The notes: a model not told the origin generated them from the letters alone. 55,123 nucleotides of DNA from Salinivirgaceae bacterium (GCA_002869335.1 PKTE01000072.1:1-55123), one strand, 5' to 3'. Numbered from the stretch's first letter, positions 1 through 10,067 are shown. Numbers and translations are program-made.

Positions 1-88
1 CTTAATACCTGTGATTGTCCTTGTAATAAAATGAAGGATAGTATAATTAATATGAAAAGTTTTTTTATCATCGATCCTAAATATAATA

Positions 89-3000
89 CTATTTCAGATT
101 ACCTGCAACTACGCAAGTTCGTTTATCATATCCCTGGTTTCCATTTTCATCAAACCACTCACTGTATAATATGTAAATTCCCACGGGCACTTTATGTTGG
201 CTGTCGTTCGTTCCATCCCAGGTTACGAAGCCTTCGAGTGAAACGGTTTCGTTGTTCAATAGGTTGCGTACCAATCGTCCATTATGATCAAGGATTTTAA
301 TGGATAACACATTTCCACCAGTTTTAAATTGATAATTAATACGCAAATAATCTTCAAAACCATCACCGTCAGGACTAAGCGTTTCTTTTTCAAGTGAAAT
401 GTTATTCTCAGTTATTTCGGCGTTATTGTATTGACTGTTCTCCCTTGTTGGCGTGGCAAAACCCACATCTGCGGCTGCTGAATGCCAGTTTGAGCGATTA
501 TCGGAAGGGCTGAATGGAGAAATTCTCTCCAATGAAACACCATCTTCATCGTCTAGCAGGCTGTGGTGCATATCAGCCGAATATGTTACCTGATCAACAA
601 TATCACCTGAATAATTCATCAGTAAAATTGTTCCTTCATCATCGGGCATGGAAGGTAAATTGGTCAGGATCGATTTTTTAGGATCTACATTCCCATAGGC
701 CTCTTCCAAACATTCCGTTGATTCTGTGAGAATGTAATATTGATTAGGTGGTAAAATATAGGCATCTTCAGCTACTTCGTTAATTGTGTTTGGATAACCT
801 GATGCATCAAGGTTGGCTGAATATAATTTACTCAAAGCCAGGTAATTGTCTGTTAGATTAAACACTTCTACAAAGTCGTTGCAATTGGCTGGCGGGTTGA
901 ATAATATTTCGTTGATGATTAAATCGCCCGGTTCTGCTGAAACAGGTTTTTTAAATGAGAAATCTGTCGCCTCCATTTCATTCATATTGCAATCGGTAAA
1001 ACGGCTCAAACTGATATTGTAAAGGGTATTATCTTCTAATGGCTCTTTTAATTTTAGAATTAGATCTTCGCCTTTTGGATGAGGAATAAAAATCGAATCA
1101 AATTGCTGTGATGTAGCTATTAAACCATTACTCACATCTGGCCACATTGATTCATCGAATCTTATCATTAGACTTGTGTCTTCAGGTATTAAAATGAACT
1201 GAGCTGTTGGAATGGTTTCGTCTGGATTATCGCCTTTAAGGGTGTTTTCAGTACCTGGGGTTCCTCCTTGTGTTGCTGTACTTGTTCCCCAGTTATCGCC
1301 TTTGTCGCAGAAGCGATTATTATCAATTCGTTCTAATGAAAATCCTCCTAATGTTGCCAGCGAATTGGTATGCCAGGTATCATCATAATCTATCCATGTT
1401 ACCAGTTTGTTATTGTCATCCAACAATTGTAGCATAGTTCCACCATCAGTCAAATCAGACTCGTCGAAAATATATATCGCATTCTCAGGTGCATTGGGAA
1501 ACGATGCCATGTATTGTGGCAGAATTAAATAATAGCTTTGGGCAGGAATTGAACCAGTGGGTAGGTTAAGATCCCGACTTCCAACTTTAAGTGTCCAGTT
1601 CTCTATGCTTACCGGCAACGTATCATGGTTGTATAATTCCAAATATTCGTATTGAATACGTTCTTCATCGGCTGGTTTAGCCATTATTTCAGTGAAAATA
1701 ACTTGCTGAAAATAGGAGGGAACAATGTAGGTTGAGGCAAAATCAGCCTCAGTTGTATTACCACAATAATCTGTTAAATCTAAAACAACTACTTCAATGT
1801 AAGTTCTTTGAGGCAGTGAGTCTCTGGTGTAGATATGTAGCTTTTTTAAATCCTCTTCATCAACAGTCACAGAATCTAATCCAACTGAATAGTTAACTTG
1901 AATGTCTATTTCATAACTTGGTAAAGTTTCTGAAAATGTCAGGATTATCTCTTTTTCAGAAGCAATTGTCATTTCTACTATATAAGGAGCAATGGTGTCT
2001 GGATTTAAATCATCCACGGAATTAATTTCTCCAGGAGTTCCTCCCAGACTAGAGGTTGACGCTTTCCAGTTGTTAGCCTGGGCACAAAATGCATCGGGGT
2101 CAATTTGTTCAATACTCCAGCCACCATCTTCTTTTTCAGGATCATGGTACCATGTTTGGTTGTATGAGATAGTATGAATTGATTGCCCTGTGGTATCTTT
2201 TAATGTGATGAGTTTGCCATTATTGCTTAGTAATGATGTTGTAATTATATCAAGCGCATTTCCATATAAAGCATAAGCTTCAACAGCTGATGACGATGTA
2301 ACAATGAGGTATTCATTAGCTTCTAATGTATAATCGGGGAAAGTACGCGTGTCATCTCCTATTTCTATTGTCCAATTTTCGAGATTGATGTCAAAGCCTG
2401 AGCGGTTATATAATTCCAGATAATCATATTCTGGCAGCGCCACCACGGGACTATTGTCAAAAAATACCTCATTAATAACGATATCACCTTCCAGTGGAAT
2501 AAAATAAACGAACTGAACAGATGTGTCATTGATGATATTGCCTTCAAGATCTACAATCCCGCTAATGTTAAGCGTTTCAGTTTCTCGTAATGGAAAGTCG
2601 TTAGCAAATTGTAGTTGAATTTGTTTACCGGCTTCTGCCACTGTATATGCTGACGGGTTGCCGGTTAGGGTTGTTGAGAATTGTGTAAGTTCAAGTTGTA
2701 TTGTGTCTATGGGTTCAGTAAATGTGACTTGCAATTTATTGCTGCTGAGCGTTTTTATATCTTCCAGTGCAGGTGGAATGGTATCATAAATAATTTCACC
2801 TGCATAAATATCATCCATATAAACCACTCGTGTGTCAGAAGGGGTTGAAATATTTGTCACAAGACCAAAATAGTTGCCTGTTTGTATCTCATTGTCGGTG
2901 GAAGTACCACGTAATGTAACAGCTTGTTCATAAGCTCCTTCATCAATATATAATGACCAACCTTCTGCTGTGTCTCGCGTAATTCTTACCGAATATGGGA

Positions 3001-4489
3001 TAGAAGCACTACCATCAGTCCCAACGGGGTAGGTTGTGGTGATTATAGGAGTTGAAACCGTTCCTTTTTGTTTGTAAAGTACAAATGAATCATCTGAACT
3101 ACCATCGTATCGCAAATAGTAGCCGTAAAAATTTGGATTATCAGCTTTCAATAATGCAGGTTCATTTGTGTTGGCGGTAAGTATAACGTAATAATCGTTT
3201 GTGCCTGAAATATTCCATCCATTTCCATCTGCCACAGTGAAGCTCCATTGACCATAATTTCGGATGAGTTCGGTAGTAATGCATCTTGATTCTGTATTGA
3301 TTTTGCTTCTTAAGAGTGCGCCATCATTTTCATAGGTTGCACTAAATCCTCCATTGCCTTCTGTTGGTGGATTAATTATCTCAAAATCGGCTGTGTCACC
3401 TGTCCATTGGAGATTATTAATGAGATCAAGGTCGGTAAATGATTCGTTAATATTTTGGTTGAGGAGGTCTGAAACGGAAAATTGGATACTTGTATCAGTG
3501 ATGTTACCTAATAGGTCTTCAACTCCGTTAATTAATAGTGTATAAGCTGCTCCCGAAGTAAAGCTTTCTGCAAATGTAAGCTGAACTTCAGTTTTTGATT
3601 CAAAATAATATATGGCTTCGTTGGCGTTTCCGGGACCTTGAATATTATAATTTGATGCAGTATGAGACGATACGGAGTCTATTAATTCATCAAATGTTAG
3701 CTTGATGTTTCTTTCTCCATTTATCTGAATATCAGTGATTACTGGAGCGTATGTGTCTACGTATGGGGCACGAGTGATTATGTTGTCGATATAAGCAGTG
3801 CGAGCTGTTCCGGGGTTGGCTATATTTGTAGCAATTCCAAAAAATGATGAAGTTGTTACTTCATTATCTACTATTGTTCCTCGACTAGTAGTTGACTCCA
3901 GATAAAGTCCTTCATCGATAAATATTTCCCAGGTTCCATCATTTTCTCTGGTAATCTTAACGCTATAGGCCTCTGAAGTAGTTCCATCAGTACCGTCCGG
4001 GAAAGCCGCATCAATAAGAAGGGTTGTGGTTGTACCGCTTTGTTTGTTGAAAGTGAAGTTATCGCCATTGGCACCATCAAATCGGAGAAAATATCCGTTG
4101 AAGTTTTTTGTATCATCTTTCAGTAATGCAGGATCATCAGTATCACTCATTATTATGACGTAATAATCGTTAGAGCCTGAAATAGCCCATCCGCGTCCAT
4201 CTGCAATGCTAAATAACCACTCGCCGTATGCTCTTGAAGAGGCTGTTGTGAGCACTGCACTGGTGCTATCAGGTTTTGAACGCAACATGTGGGCATCTGG
4301 GCCCCATGAGATGTCAATACTTCCATCGCCTGAGTTTGGTGGATTGATAACCTCAAATTTATTGGTGTCGCCATTCCATTGAGGATTGTTTGTGAAATCT
4401 GAGTCGGAAAAGGTTTCGTTGATTTGGGCTTGAGAATATAGTCCAAAACTTAAAAATAGTACGGTAAATATTGCTGCGAATCTCATCAT
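89..4489 (-). CDS. Secreted multidomain lamin-tail-domain protein
   Basis: This 1466-residue protein starts with a clear signal peptide (FAAIFTVLFLSFGLYSQAQ), so it is exported. Residues about 22-350 and 350-680 are two tandem copies of the same unit, a LamG-like sandwich (INETF/INESF start, SNDYY/TNDYYVI core, YIDN/YMDDI end) followed by a Big_5-like Ig domain. Three lamin-tail domains follow, recognisable by INEVFF, FTEIMA and INEILF with YLELYN or FVEVFN. The C-terminus (SPDGDGFEDYLRINY, VPVGIYILYSEW) is a FlgD-type Ig domain typical of T9SS cargo. Lamin-tail proteins of this type are often found on Bacteroidota surfaces, but the substrate here is unknown. The gene is monocistronic and divergent from asd. 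The domain reading is good; the cellular role is not known. Confidence 0.85.
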   Translation of the reverse strand: MMRFAAIFTVLFLSFGLYSQAQINETFSDSDFTNNPQWNGDTNKFEVINPPNSGDGSIDISWGPDAHMLRSKPDSTSAVLTTASSRAYGEWLFSIADGRGWAISGSNDYYVIIMSDTDDPALLKDDTKNFNGYFLRFDGANGDNFTFNKQSGTTTTLLIDAAFPDGTDGTTSEAYSVKITRENDGTWEIFIDEGLYLESTTSRGTIVDNEVTTSSFFGIATNIANPGTARTAYIDNIITRAPYVDTYAPVITDIQINGERNIKLTFDELIDSVSSHTASNYNIQGPGNANEAIYYFESKTEVQLTFAESFTSGAAYTLLINGVEDLLGNITDTSIQFSVSDLLNQNINESFTDLDLINNLQWTGDTADFEIINPPTEGNGGFSATYENDGALLRSKINTESRCITTELIRNYGQWSFTVADGNGWNISGTNDYYVILTANTNEPALLKADNPNFYGYYLRYDGSSDDSFVLYKQKGTVSTPIITTTYPVGTDGSASIPYSVRITRDTAEGWSLYIDEGAYEQAVTLRGTSTDNEIQTGNYFGLVTNISTPSDTRVVYMDDIYAGEIIYDTIPPALEDIKTLSSNKLQVTFTEPIDTIQLELTQFSTTLTGNPSAYTVAEAGKQIQLQFANDFPLRETETLNISGIVDLEGNIINDTSVQFVYFIPLEGDIVINEVFFDNSPVVALPEYDYLELYNRSGFDINLENWTIEIGDDTRTFPDYTLEANEYLIVTSSSAVEAYALYGNALDIITTSLLSNNGKLITLKDTTGQSIHTISYNQTWYHDPEKEDGGWSIEQIDPDAFCAQANNWKASTSSLGGTPGEINSVDDLNPDTIAPYIVEMTIASEKEIILTFSETLPSYEIDIQVNYSVGLDSVTVDEEDLKKLHIYTRDSLPQRTYIEVVVLDLTDYCGNTTEADFASTYIVPSYFQQVIFTEIMAKPADEERIQYEYLELYNHDTLPVSIENWTLKVGSRDLNLPTGSIPAQSYYLILPQYMASFPNAPENAIYIFDESDLTDGGTMLQLLDDNNKLVTWIDYDDTWHTNSLATLGGFSLERIDNNRFCDKGDNWGTSTATQGGTPGTENTLKGDNPDETIPTAQFILIPEDTSLMIRFDESMWPDVSNGLIATSQQFDSIFIPHPKGEDLILKLKEPLEDNTLYNISLSRFTDCNMNEMEATDFSFKKPVSAEPGDLIINEILFNPPANCNDFVEVFNLTDNYLALSKLYSANLDASGYPNTINEVAEDAYILPPNQYYILTESTECLEEAYGNVDPKKSILTNLPSMPDDEGTILLMNYSGDIVDQVTYSADMHHSLLDDEDGVSLERISPFSPSDNRSNWHSAAADVGFATPTRENSQYNNAEITENNISLEKETLSPDGDGFEDYLRINYQFKTGGNVLSIKILDHNGRLVRNLLNNETVSLEGFVTWDGTNDSQHKVPVGIYILYSEWFDENGNQGYDKRTCVVAGNLK

Positions 4490-4627
4490 CTTTCTTATTT
4501 TTGTGCTCGCTATGGTATGTTTTCTCTTCTATAATTTATGAAGGGAAAATACAAATAAATATGAATGCTTACAATATAAGCTTTGTCATTTATAATTTAA
4601 TATTTTTTCATCACAAAAAATTATTTT

Positions 4628-5617
4628 ATGAAGTTAGCAATAGTAGGGGTTACAGGTCTTGTAGGTCGGAAAATGATGGAGATATTGGATGAATTTAATT
4701 TTCCGGTTGATGAATTGATACCCGTAGCATCGTCGCGTTCTGCCGGGCAATCTATTAAGTTTAGAAAACGAAAATACACCATAGTTGAGCCTGCTCAGGC
4801 CGTAAGTTTAAAGCCAGATATTGCAATATTCTCAGCAGGTGGTTCAGTGTCAAAAGAATGGGCGCCAAAGTTTGCTGAAGTAGGGTGCCGGGTAATTGAC
4901 AATAGCAGTGCATGGAGAATGGACCCAACCAAGAAACTGGTTGTGCCAGAGGTAAATGCACATGTGTTAGAGGCTACAGATATGATCATTGCCAACCCCA
5001 ATTGCAGTACAATACAAATGGTTGTGGCTTTGGCTCCTTTGCATAAAAAATATACCATGAAACGTATCGTAATTTCAACTTACCAATCCATTACTGGTAC
5101 TGGGAAAGACGCGGTTGATCAAATGGAAGCTGAACGCAAGGGTAAGAAAGAAATACCAATGGTTTATCCGCATCCTATTGACAGAAATTGTCTGCCACAT
5201 TGCGATGTATTTATGGATAATGGCTATACCAAAGAAGAAATGAAATTGGTGAATGAGACCCGTAAAATATTGTCAGACGATACTATTGGAATTACGGCCA
5301 CAGCGGTTCGAATTCCGGTTACAGGTGGTCACGGAGAATCTATTAATGTGACATTCGAAAAGAATTTCGATGTGCAGGAGATACGACAAATTTTAGATCA
5401 ATCAGAAGGTATAATTGTGTATGATGATCCTTCAAGCAATATTTACCCTATGCCACTAGTAAGTGCCGAACGCAATGAAGTATTTGTTGGGCGCATTCGT
5501 CGCGATGAATCTTGGCCAAATACTTTAAATATGTGGGTTGTAGCCGATAATTTGCGAAAAGGAGCTGCCACAAATGCGGTGCAGATTGCCGAGTATGTCA
5601 GAAAGAATTTTATGTAA
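4628..5617 (+). CDS. asd: Aspartate-semialdehyde dehydrogenase
   Basis: This enzyme reduces aspartyl-4-phosphate to aspartate 4-semialdehyde with NADPH, the branch point to lysine/diaminopimelate, threonine and methionine. The 329-residue length is normal. The N-terminal nucleotide-binding loop GVTGLVGRKMME, the catalytic cysteine in NPNCSTIQ (about residue 127) and the active-site histidine in GGHGESINV (about residue 235) are all present. The start gives the canonical MKLAIVGVTG beginning. A hairpin terminator follows directly, so the gene appears to be transcribed alone. The track ORF at 4471-4692 overlaps this start in another frame and is spurious. Confidence 0.97.
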   Translation: MKLAIVGVTGLVGRKMMEILDEFNFPVDELIPVASSRSAGQSIKFRKRKYTIVEPAQAVSLKPDIAIFSAGGSVSKEWAPKFAEVGCRVIDNSSAWRMDPTKKLVVPEVNAHVLEATDMIIANPNCSTIQMVVALAPLHKKYTMKRIVISTYQSITGTGKDAVDQMEAERKGKKEIPMVYPHPIDRNCLPHCDVFMDNGYTKEEMKLVNETRKILSDDTIGITATAVRIPVTGGHGESINVTFEKNFDVQEIRQILDQSEGIIVYDDPSSNIYPMPLVSAERNEVFVGRIRRDESWPNTLNMWVVADNLRKGAATNAVQIAEYVRKNFM

Positions 5618-5625
5618 AATATACG

Positions 5626-5650
5626 AGCCGCCTGATGAGCGGCTTTTTTT
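5626..5650 (+). terminator. Rho-independent terminator after asd
   Basis: The inverted repeat AGCCGC / GCGGCT has a 7-base loop and runs into eight T. It starts nine bases after the asd stop codon. Confidence 0.85.
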
Positions 5651-5764
5651 ATTCAAAATTTTTCTATAAAAATTTGTGGCTCACTTTATTTCTCAAGTCC
5701 TTTTGCCCTTATTAGCTCACCGTTCTTAGACCTCAGCTCTCCGCTCGTCGCACTTATTTTCTTC

Positions 5765-5796
5765 ATTGCATAACCCGCTGACTTAAACTATATTTG
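5765..5796 (+). promoter_or_regulatory. Bacteroidota-type promoter of the pseudouridine synthase operon
   Basis: ATTG at 5765-5768 and TATATTTG at 5789-5796, 20 bases apart, match the Bacteroidota sigma-ABfr consensus (TTTG, then TAnnTTTG). The box ends 19 bases before the ATG of the pseudouridine synthase. This is consensus matching only. Confidence 0.6.
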
Positions 5797-5815
5797 CAGT
5801 CTAAATATTTATACC

Positions 5816-6589
5816 ATGGAAAAGAGAAGATTTGATAAGCAAAAGGGTGAGGAGAACAGGGAAAAAAGAAACTATAGCGATAAAGAAATACGCTTGAATA
5901 GATATATAGCAAACAGTGGTGTTTGTACTCGCAGGGAGGCTGATAAGTTGATTGAGAAAGGATTGATCAGAGTGAATGGTGAGGTGGTTACTGAATTGGG
6001 ATTTAAAGTAAAATATTCTGATACAGTTCAGTATGAAGGGCGAAAACTAAAAGCTGAAAAGAAAGTGTTTGTGCTTTTGAATAAGCCTAAAGATACATTA
6101 ACAGATGTTTACGATCCTGAAGGTAAAAGAACTGTGATTGATTTGGTGAAAATGGCTACAAAAGAGCATGTGCATCCGGTTGATAAGTTAGATCGGAATG
6201 CTACTGGCGTGCTACTTTTTACAAATGATATTGACTTGGCTAAAAGGTTAACGGAGTCTGAAGCAGGAGTAAAGCAAATCTACCATGTGATTTTGGATAA
6301 GACTTTGGCAAAAACAGATTTTGAGGTCATTATGAAAGGCCTTGATTTAAAAGATGGTTTTGTGAAACCGGAAGTTATGAGCTATGTGGATGATGAAGAC
6401 AGGACGCAAATTGGAATTGAAATTTATAGTTGTAAAAATAAAATTGTGCAACGCATTTTTGAGCATCAGGGCTATAAAGTAGTGAAGCTTGATCGTACTT
6501 ATTTTGGAGGCTTGACTAAGAAAAATATTGGTCGGGGAAAGTGGCGTATTCTATCTGATAAAGAGGTGAATATGTTGAAGATGCTGTAG
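5816..6589 (+). CDS. RsuA/RluB-family pseudouridine synthase
   Basis: This is predicted to convert a uridine in rRNA to pseudouridine. A short basic N-terminus (KRRFDKQKGEENREKR) precedes an S4 RNA-binding domain at about residues 25-75 (RLNRYIANSGVCTRREADKL). The catalytic domain follows, with the nucleophilic aspartate in VDKLDRNATGVLLFTND at about residue 130. The family's late motif, usually RQVRRMFEHLGY, reads KIVQRIFEHQGY, so two positive positions are altered. Length (257 aa) is normal for the RsuA/RluB/RluF group, but which position it modifies cannot be told. It probably heads an operon with the methyltransferase and DUF5686 genes. Confidence 0.88.
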   Translation: MEKRRFDKQKGEENREKRNYSDKEIRLNRYIANSGVCTRREADKLIEKGLIRVNGEVVTELGFKVKYSDTVQYEGRKLKAEKKVFVLLNKPKDTLTDVYDPEGKRTVIDLVKMATKEHVHPVDKLDRNATGVLLFTNDIDLAKRLTESEAGVKQIYHVILDKTLAKTDFEVIMKGLDLKDGFVKPEVMSYVDDEDRTQIGIEIYSCKNKIVQRIFEHQGYKVVKLDRTYFGGLTKKNIGRGKWRILSDKEVNMLKML

Positions 6590-6636
6590 TACTGAAGATA
6601 AAAGTAAAAAGGAAAAGAAAGAATAGCTTATACCGT

Positions 6637-7677
6637 ATGAAGTATCTCATTTTACAAAACCCCGGGCACAATCGCGTTTATTATAATCTGGCTGATCAGC
6701 TGGCACTTGCTGAACTTCAAATTGCTGCTGAAAAGATGCAGAGTGAAGTCAGTACCGTTGAGGTTGAATTGATAGAGGGCGTGCGCTATTTGTCTCTTGA
6801 AACCACTGAATTGCTAACTGATAGCGATTTGGAAATCGTGAGTCGGTTATCATTTGTATTTGCTATTTTTCAACAAGAAGAAGATTCGAATTGCCTGAAA
6901 CCAATTCGCAAGAATGAATACGAATTTGTGGATCAAAAAATTAGCTCACTTCTTAAATATCATGGTAAAACCAATGAGTTGTTTACCAAAATGATGGTCA
7001 ATGTGGGGTTGTTAGCCAGTGATTTCAACCATAATGAGACTATTACTCTTCTAGATCCGGTGGCAGGAAAAGGCACAACACTCTATGAAGCCTTAGTATA
7101 CGGCTTTGATGCCTATGGTATAGAGATGGAAACAGGAGCAGTGCATGAAGCGGCTACTTTTTTTAAGAAATATCTGGAAACAGAAAAGTTTAAACATAAC
7201 GCTGATGAGAGGAGAATAGCTGGAACAAATAAAAACAATGAGATTCAAATCAGAGATTTCGAATTTGCCAAAACAAAGGAAGCATTCAAATCAGGTGAAG
7301 GGATCAAACGCATTGGTATGATTACAGGAAATGCTGCTGAAGCATATACATATTTTAAAAAGCCTAAATTTAATCTCATCGTTGGAGATCTTCCTTATGG
7401 GATTTATCATGGTAATAAAAGCTTTGAAAGTCGTTCAGGTGCTACTCGAAATCCATCGGAACTGCTGGAAGAGTGTTTGCCTCAGTGGATGAAGGTTCTG
7501 AAAAAAGGAGGTACAATAGTTTTGGCCTGGAACTCATTTGTGGTTTCTCCTAAAAAACTATCTGAGATATTTGAATCCAACGGATTTTCAGTTTTAAAAG
7601 AAGGACCTTATACTAAATTTCAACATATGGTCGACAAATCGATTAAACGAGATATTATTGTAGCGAAAAAAGTTTAA
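6637..7677 (+). CDS. TRM11-like SAM-dependent RNA/DNA methyltransferase
   Basis: The C-terminal half (from about residue 110) resembles the TRM11/TrmG10 methyltransferase fold. It has a YHGKTNELFTKMM lead-in, an AdoMet-binding motif LLDPVAGKGTTLYEAL and a catalytic-loop motif VGDLPYG where relatives usually carry DPPYG. The N-terminal about 110 residues do not show an evident THUMP domain and I do not recognise them. In this family the product is usually N2-methylguanosine in tRNA, but the Leu for Pro in the motif and the missing THUMP make the substrate uncertain. It lies 47 bases after the pseudouridine synthase and 2 bases before the DUF5686 gene, suggesting one transcript with RNA modification at its head. 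Confidence 0.75.
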   Translation: MKYLILQNPGHNRVYYNLADQLALAELQIAAEKMQSEVSTVEVELIEGVRYLSLETTELLTDSDLEIVSRLSFVFAIFQQEEDSNCLKPIRKNEYEFVDQKISSLLKYHGKTNELFTKMMVNVGLLASDFNHNETITLLDPVAGKGTTLYEALVYGFDAYGIEMETGAVHEAATFFKKYLETEKFKHNADERRIAGTNKNNEIQIRDFEFAKTKEAFKSGEGIKRIGMITGNAAEAYTYFKKPKFNLIVGDLPYGIYHGNKSFESRSGATRNPSELLEECLPQWMKVLKKGGTIVLAWNSFVVSPKKLSEIFESNGFSVLKEGPYTKFQHMVDKSIKRDIIVAKKV

Positions 7678-7679
7678 TT

Positions 7680-10067
7680 ATGAATACAGCTTTGAGATTC
7701 TCTATTTTTTTGATTTTCCTTCTCAGCTTTCAATTTTCAAATGCCCAAATTTTGATTTCTGGGGTTATCCAGGACAATTACAACAGACCTGTCTCTTTTG
7801 CTTCTGTATCCGCTGGTAACAATCAGGGAACGGTCTCTGATTTGAGTGGTAAATTTCAACTAGAATTAAGTCAACCAGATTCTGTGACAATATATTTTCT
7901 TGGTTTTGAAACGTATTCATTTTTTGCTGACCAAAGCAAAGATTATCGTGTAAAACTAAAGCCAAAATCTTTTTTACTTGAAGAAGTTGTTGTCTTTCCA
8001 GGAGTGAATCCAGCCGATACAATAATGCAAAAAGTAATTGAAAGACGAGATGAACATAACCCTCAAAATTTACCCTCATATCGTTATACAAGCTATAATA
8101 AATTTGCCATTGAGGTTAATCGCGATACTCTAGAATATTATGCAAATAGGGCCAATGTACCACCACAGGTAAATGCACTTATAAAGTTTTCTAAGAAATC
8201 GAAACTGTTTGTTTCCGAGGCAATTACTGAAAGGTTTTACAAGAAGCCAGGCAAATTGAAAGAGCATGTGTTGACTACTAATATTTCAGGGTTTCGTGAT
8301 CCTGCATTTGCCATGCTAGGTGGGCAACTGCATTCGCTTTCTTGTTATGAAGATTTCTTTTCAATATTTAATTTAAAATATGTGAATCCGGTAAGTAAAA
8401 ATGCAGAGCGTAAATACTTGTTTTTATTGAAAGATACACTGAAAAATACTGAAACTGGTGATGTATTCGTAATAACATTTCGACCTAAGGCAGGGAAAAC
8501 ATTCAGTGGGATGTATGGTATGCTCTATGTGGACGCAAATGACTATGCAATAAAGAAAATGGTAGCTCAGCCTGCTACCCAGCCGTCTCAAGTAGGAATA
8601 GTAGTAAAGCAGGAGTATCAAAAACTCTTGGACAAGTATTGGTTTCCTAAGAGTTTTGAGTCTACTTTATTATTTTACAATAGAATACTTAAAGGACTTG
8701 ACCCATTGCCTCTAATGGTTGGCCTTGCTAAAATTGATGTTGTCAATCCGGAGATTGGGGTGGAAATTCCAAAACAGATTTTGAGAAATCAATTTCAGTT
8801 GAGCTATGCTGAAGATGCTGCAATTCCCAATGATTCACTGTTGGCAAAATATAGAACAGACTCATTGAAAGTAAGAGATTTAAAAGCGTTTGATTTTATG
8901 GACTCAGCCATGAATAAGCCAATCGTTAATTTCCTTACTAATTTTCCAAAGATAATTGCAAAGGGGGAGCTGCCAATTAGTATTTTTAATCTTAATTTAA
9001 ATGAGGTTTTAGGATTTAATTATCAGGAACGATGGCGCTATGGGGTTTCTCTAATGACAAATGATCGTGTGTTAAAATGGGCTAGTATTGGAGGTAAAGT
9101 AATTAACTCTGTTGAGGAAGATACTTTGTGGTATGCAGCCAGGTTTTATTTAAATCCATTAAAATCTGGGATTCTTAGGTTGAAATATCAATATCAGAGT
9201 GAGACTACCGAAAAAGGAGCTTTTCATAATTATAACCCATACAGGAGTGGTTTCTATAACTTAAGAAAGTTCGTATTTCGTGAGTTAAATTACGTGCAGG
9301 GACATGATGTGGCTCTGGAATTAGAATATCCTAAAAATGTAAATCTGCGTTTTATGGGTTATTCTCAGAATTACTATCTCAGTCATACGGCCATTGATAC
9401 ATTGTATGGCGATTTTTCTCGCAATGCTTTAAGATTTGATCTACGTTATGCTCCGGGAGAGAAGTTGACAAATATGGGTAATTATCGTATCCGAAGCGGA
9501 GCTGGTGGTCCTGTTTTCAATCTTGCATATGAACAAGGTATAAGGAGTCAAATGAATGATGTGACCTACAAAAAGATTTTTGGTGAAATAACCTATAACT
9601 ACAGTACGCGCTATTTGGGTACATTTAGACTAAGAGGAAGAGGAGGATATATGACAGGTGATGTCCCTTTGGAGTTATTATTTAATAGCAAGGGGTCTGG
9701 CAGAATGCCCATATATGAACCGGGTGTTTTCTATACTATGCCTGTACATCGTTACTTTAATACAGATTTTGTACAGGGTTTTGTGCAACATTATTGGCCC
9801 TTTTATTTAAATAGCCAAAATTTGATGCTTTCTTTCTCAAGTCAGCTTAACGTAATGTATGGAAAACTCAGTAATGAAAGGTTGAACGAGATTGTTAAAC
9901 CAACTGGAAAAGGATACTATGAAGCTGGGTTTTTAGGTGGAATAGCTGATCCGGATTTAGGACAAATTTCCATAGGTACTTTTTATACATTAGGATCGTA
10001 TGCCCGTCAAGATCAGATTAATAATTTCGCTTTTGTTATAGGCTTTACTACGTATATTGATTGGTAA
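7680..10067 (+). CDS. DUF5686 outer-membrane protein with carboxypeptidase-like regulatory domain
   Basis: A signal peptide (MNTALRFSIFLIFLLSFQFSNAQ) is followed by a CarboxypepD_reg-like Ig domain at about residues 25-100 (ISGVIQDNYNRPVSFASV, SVTIYFLGFETY). The long remainder matches the DUF5686 family: EEVVVFPGVNPADTIMQKVIERRDEHNP, then a beta-barrel-like stretch rich in alternating aromatic residues, ending in FAFVIGFTTYIDW with a terminal aromatic residue. Proteins of this family are predicted outer-membrane barrels of unknown function, common in Bacteroidota. It starts two bases after the methyltransferase stop, so it is probably co-transcribed. Confidence 0.85.
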   Translation: MNTALRFSIFLIFLLSFQFSNAQILISGVIQDNYNRPVSFASVSAGNNQGTVSDLSGKFQLELSQPDSVTIYFLGFETYSFFADQSKDYRVKLKPKSFLLEEVVVFPGVNPADTIMQKVIERRDEHNPQNLPSYRYTSYNKFAIEVNRDTLEYYANRANVPPQVNALIKFSKKSKLFVSEAITERFYKKPGKLKEHVLTTNISGFRDPAFAMLGGQLHSLSCYEDFFSIFNLKYVNPVSKNAERKYLFLLKDTLKNTETGDVFVITFRPKAGKTFSGMYGMLYVDANDYAIKKMVAQPATQPSQVGIVVKQEYQKLLDKYWFPKSFESTLLFYNRILKGLDPLPLMVGLAKIDVVNPEIGVEIPKQILRNQFQLSYAEDAAIPNDSLLAKYRTDSLKVRDLKAFDFMDSAMNKPIVNFLTNFPKIIAKGELPISIFNLNLNEVLGFNYQERWRYGVSLMTNDRVLKWASIGGKVINSVEEDTLWYAARFYLNPLKSGILRLKYQYQSETTEKGAFHNYNPYRSGFYNLRKFVFRELNYVQGHDVALELEYPKNVNLRFMGYSQNYYLSHTAIDTLYGDFSRNALRFDLRYAPGEKLTNMGNYRIRSGAGGPVFNLAYEQGIRSQMNDVTYKKIFGEITYNYSTRYLGTFRLRGRGGYMTGDVPLELLFNSKGSGRMPIYEPGVFYTMPVHRYFNTDFVQGFVQHYWPFYLNSQNLMLSFSSQLNVMYGKLSNERLNEIVKPTGKGYYEAGFLGGIADPDLGQISIGTFYTLGSYARQDQINNFAFVIGFTTYIDW

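Noticed and set aside
31-300. 89-aa plus-strand ORF at the window start
   Set aside because: It overlaps antisense the C-terminal FlgD domain of the lamin-tail protein and has no features of its own.
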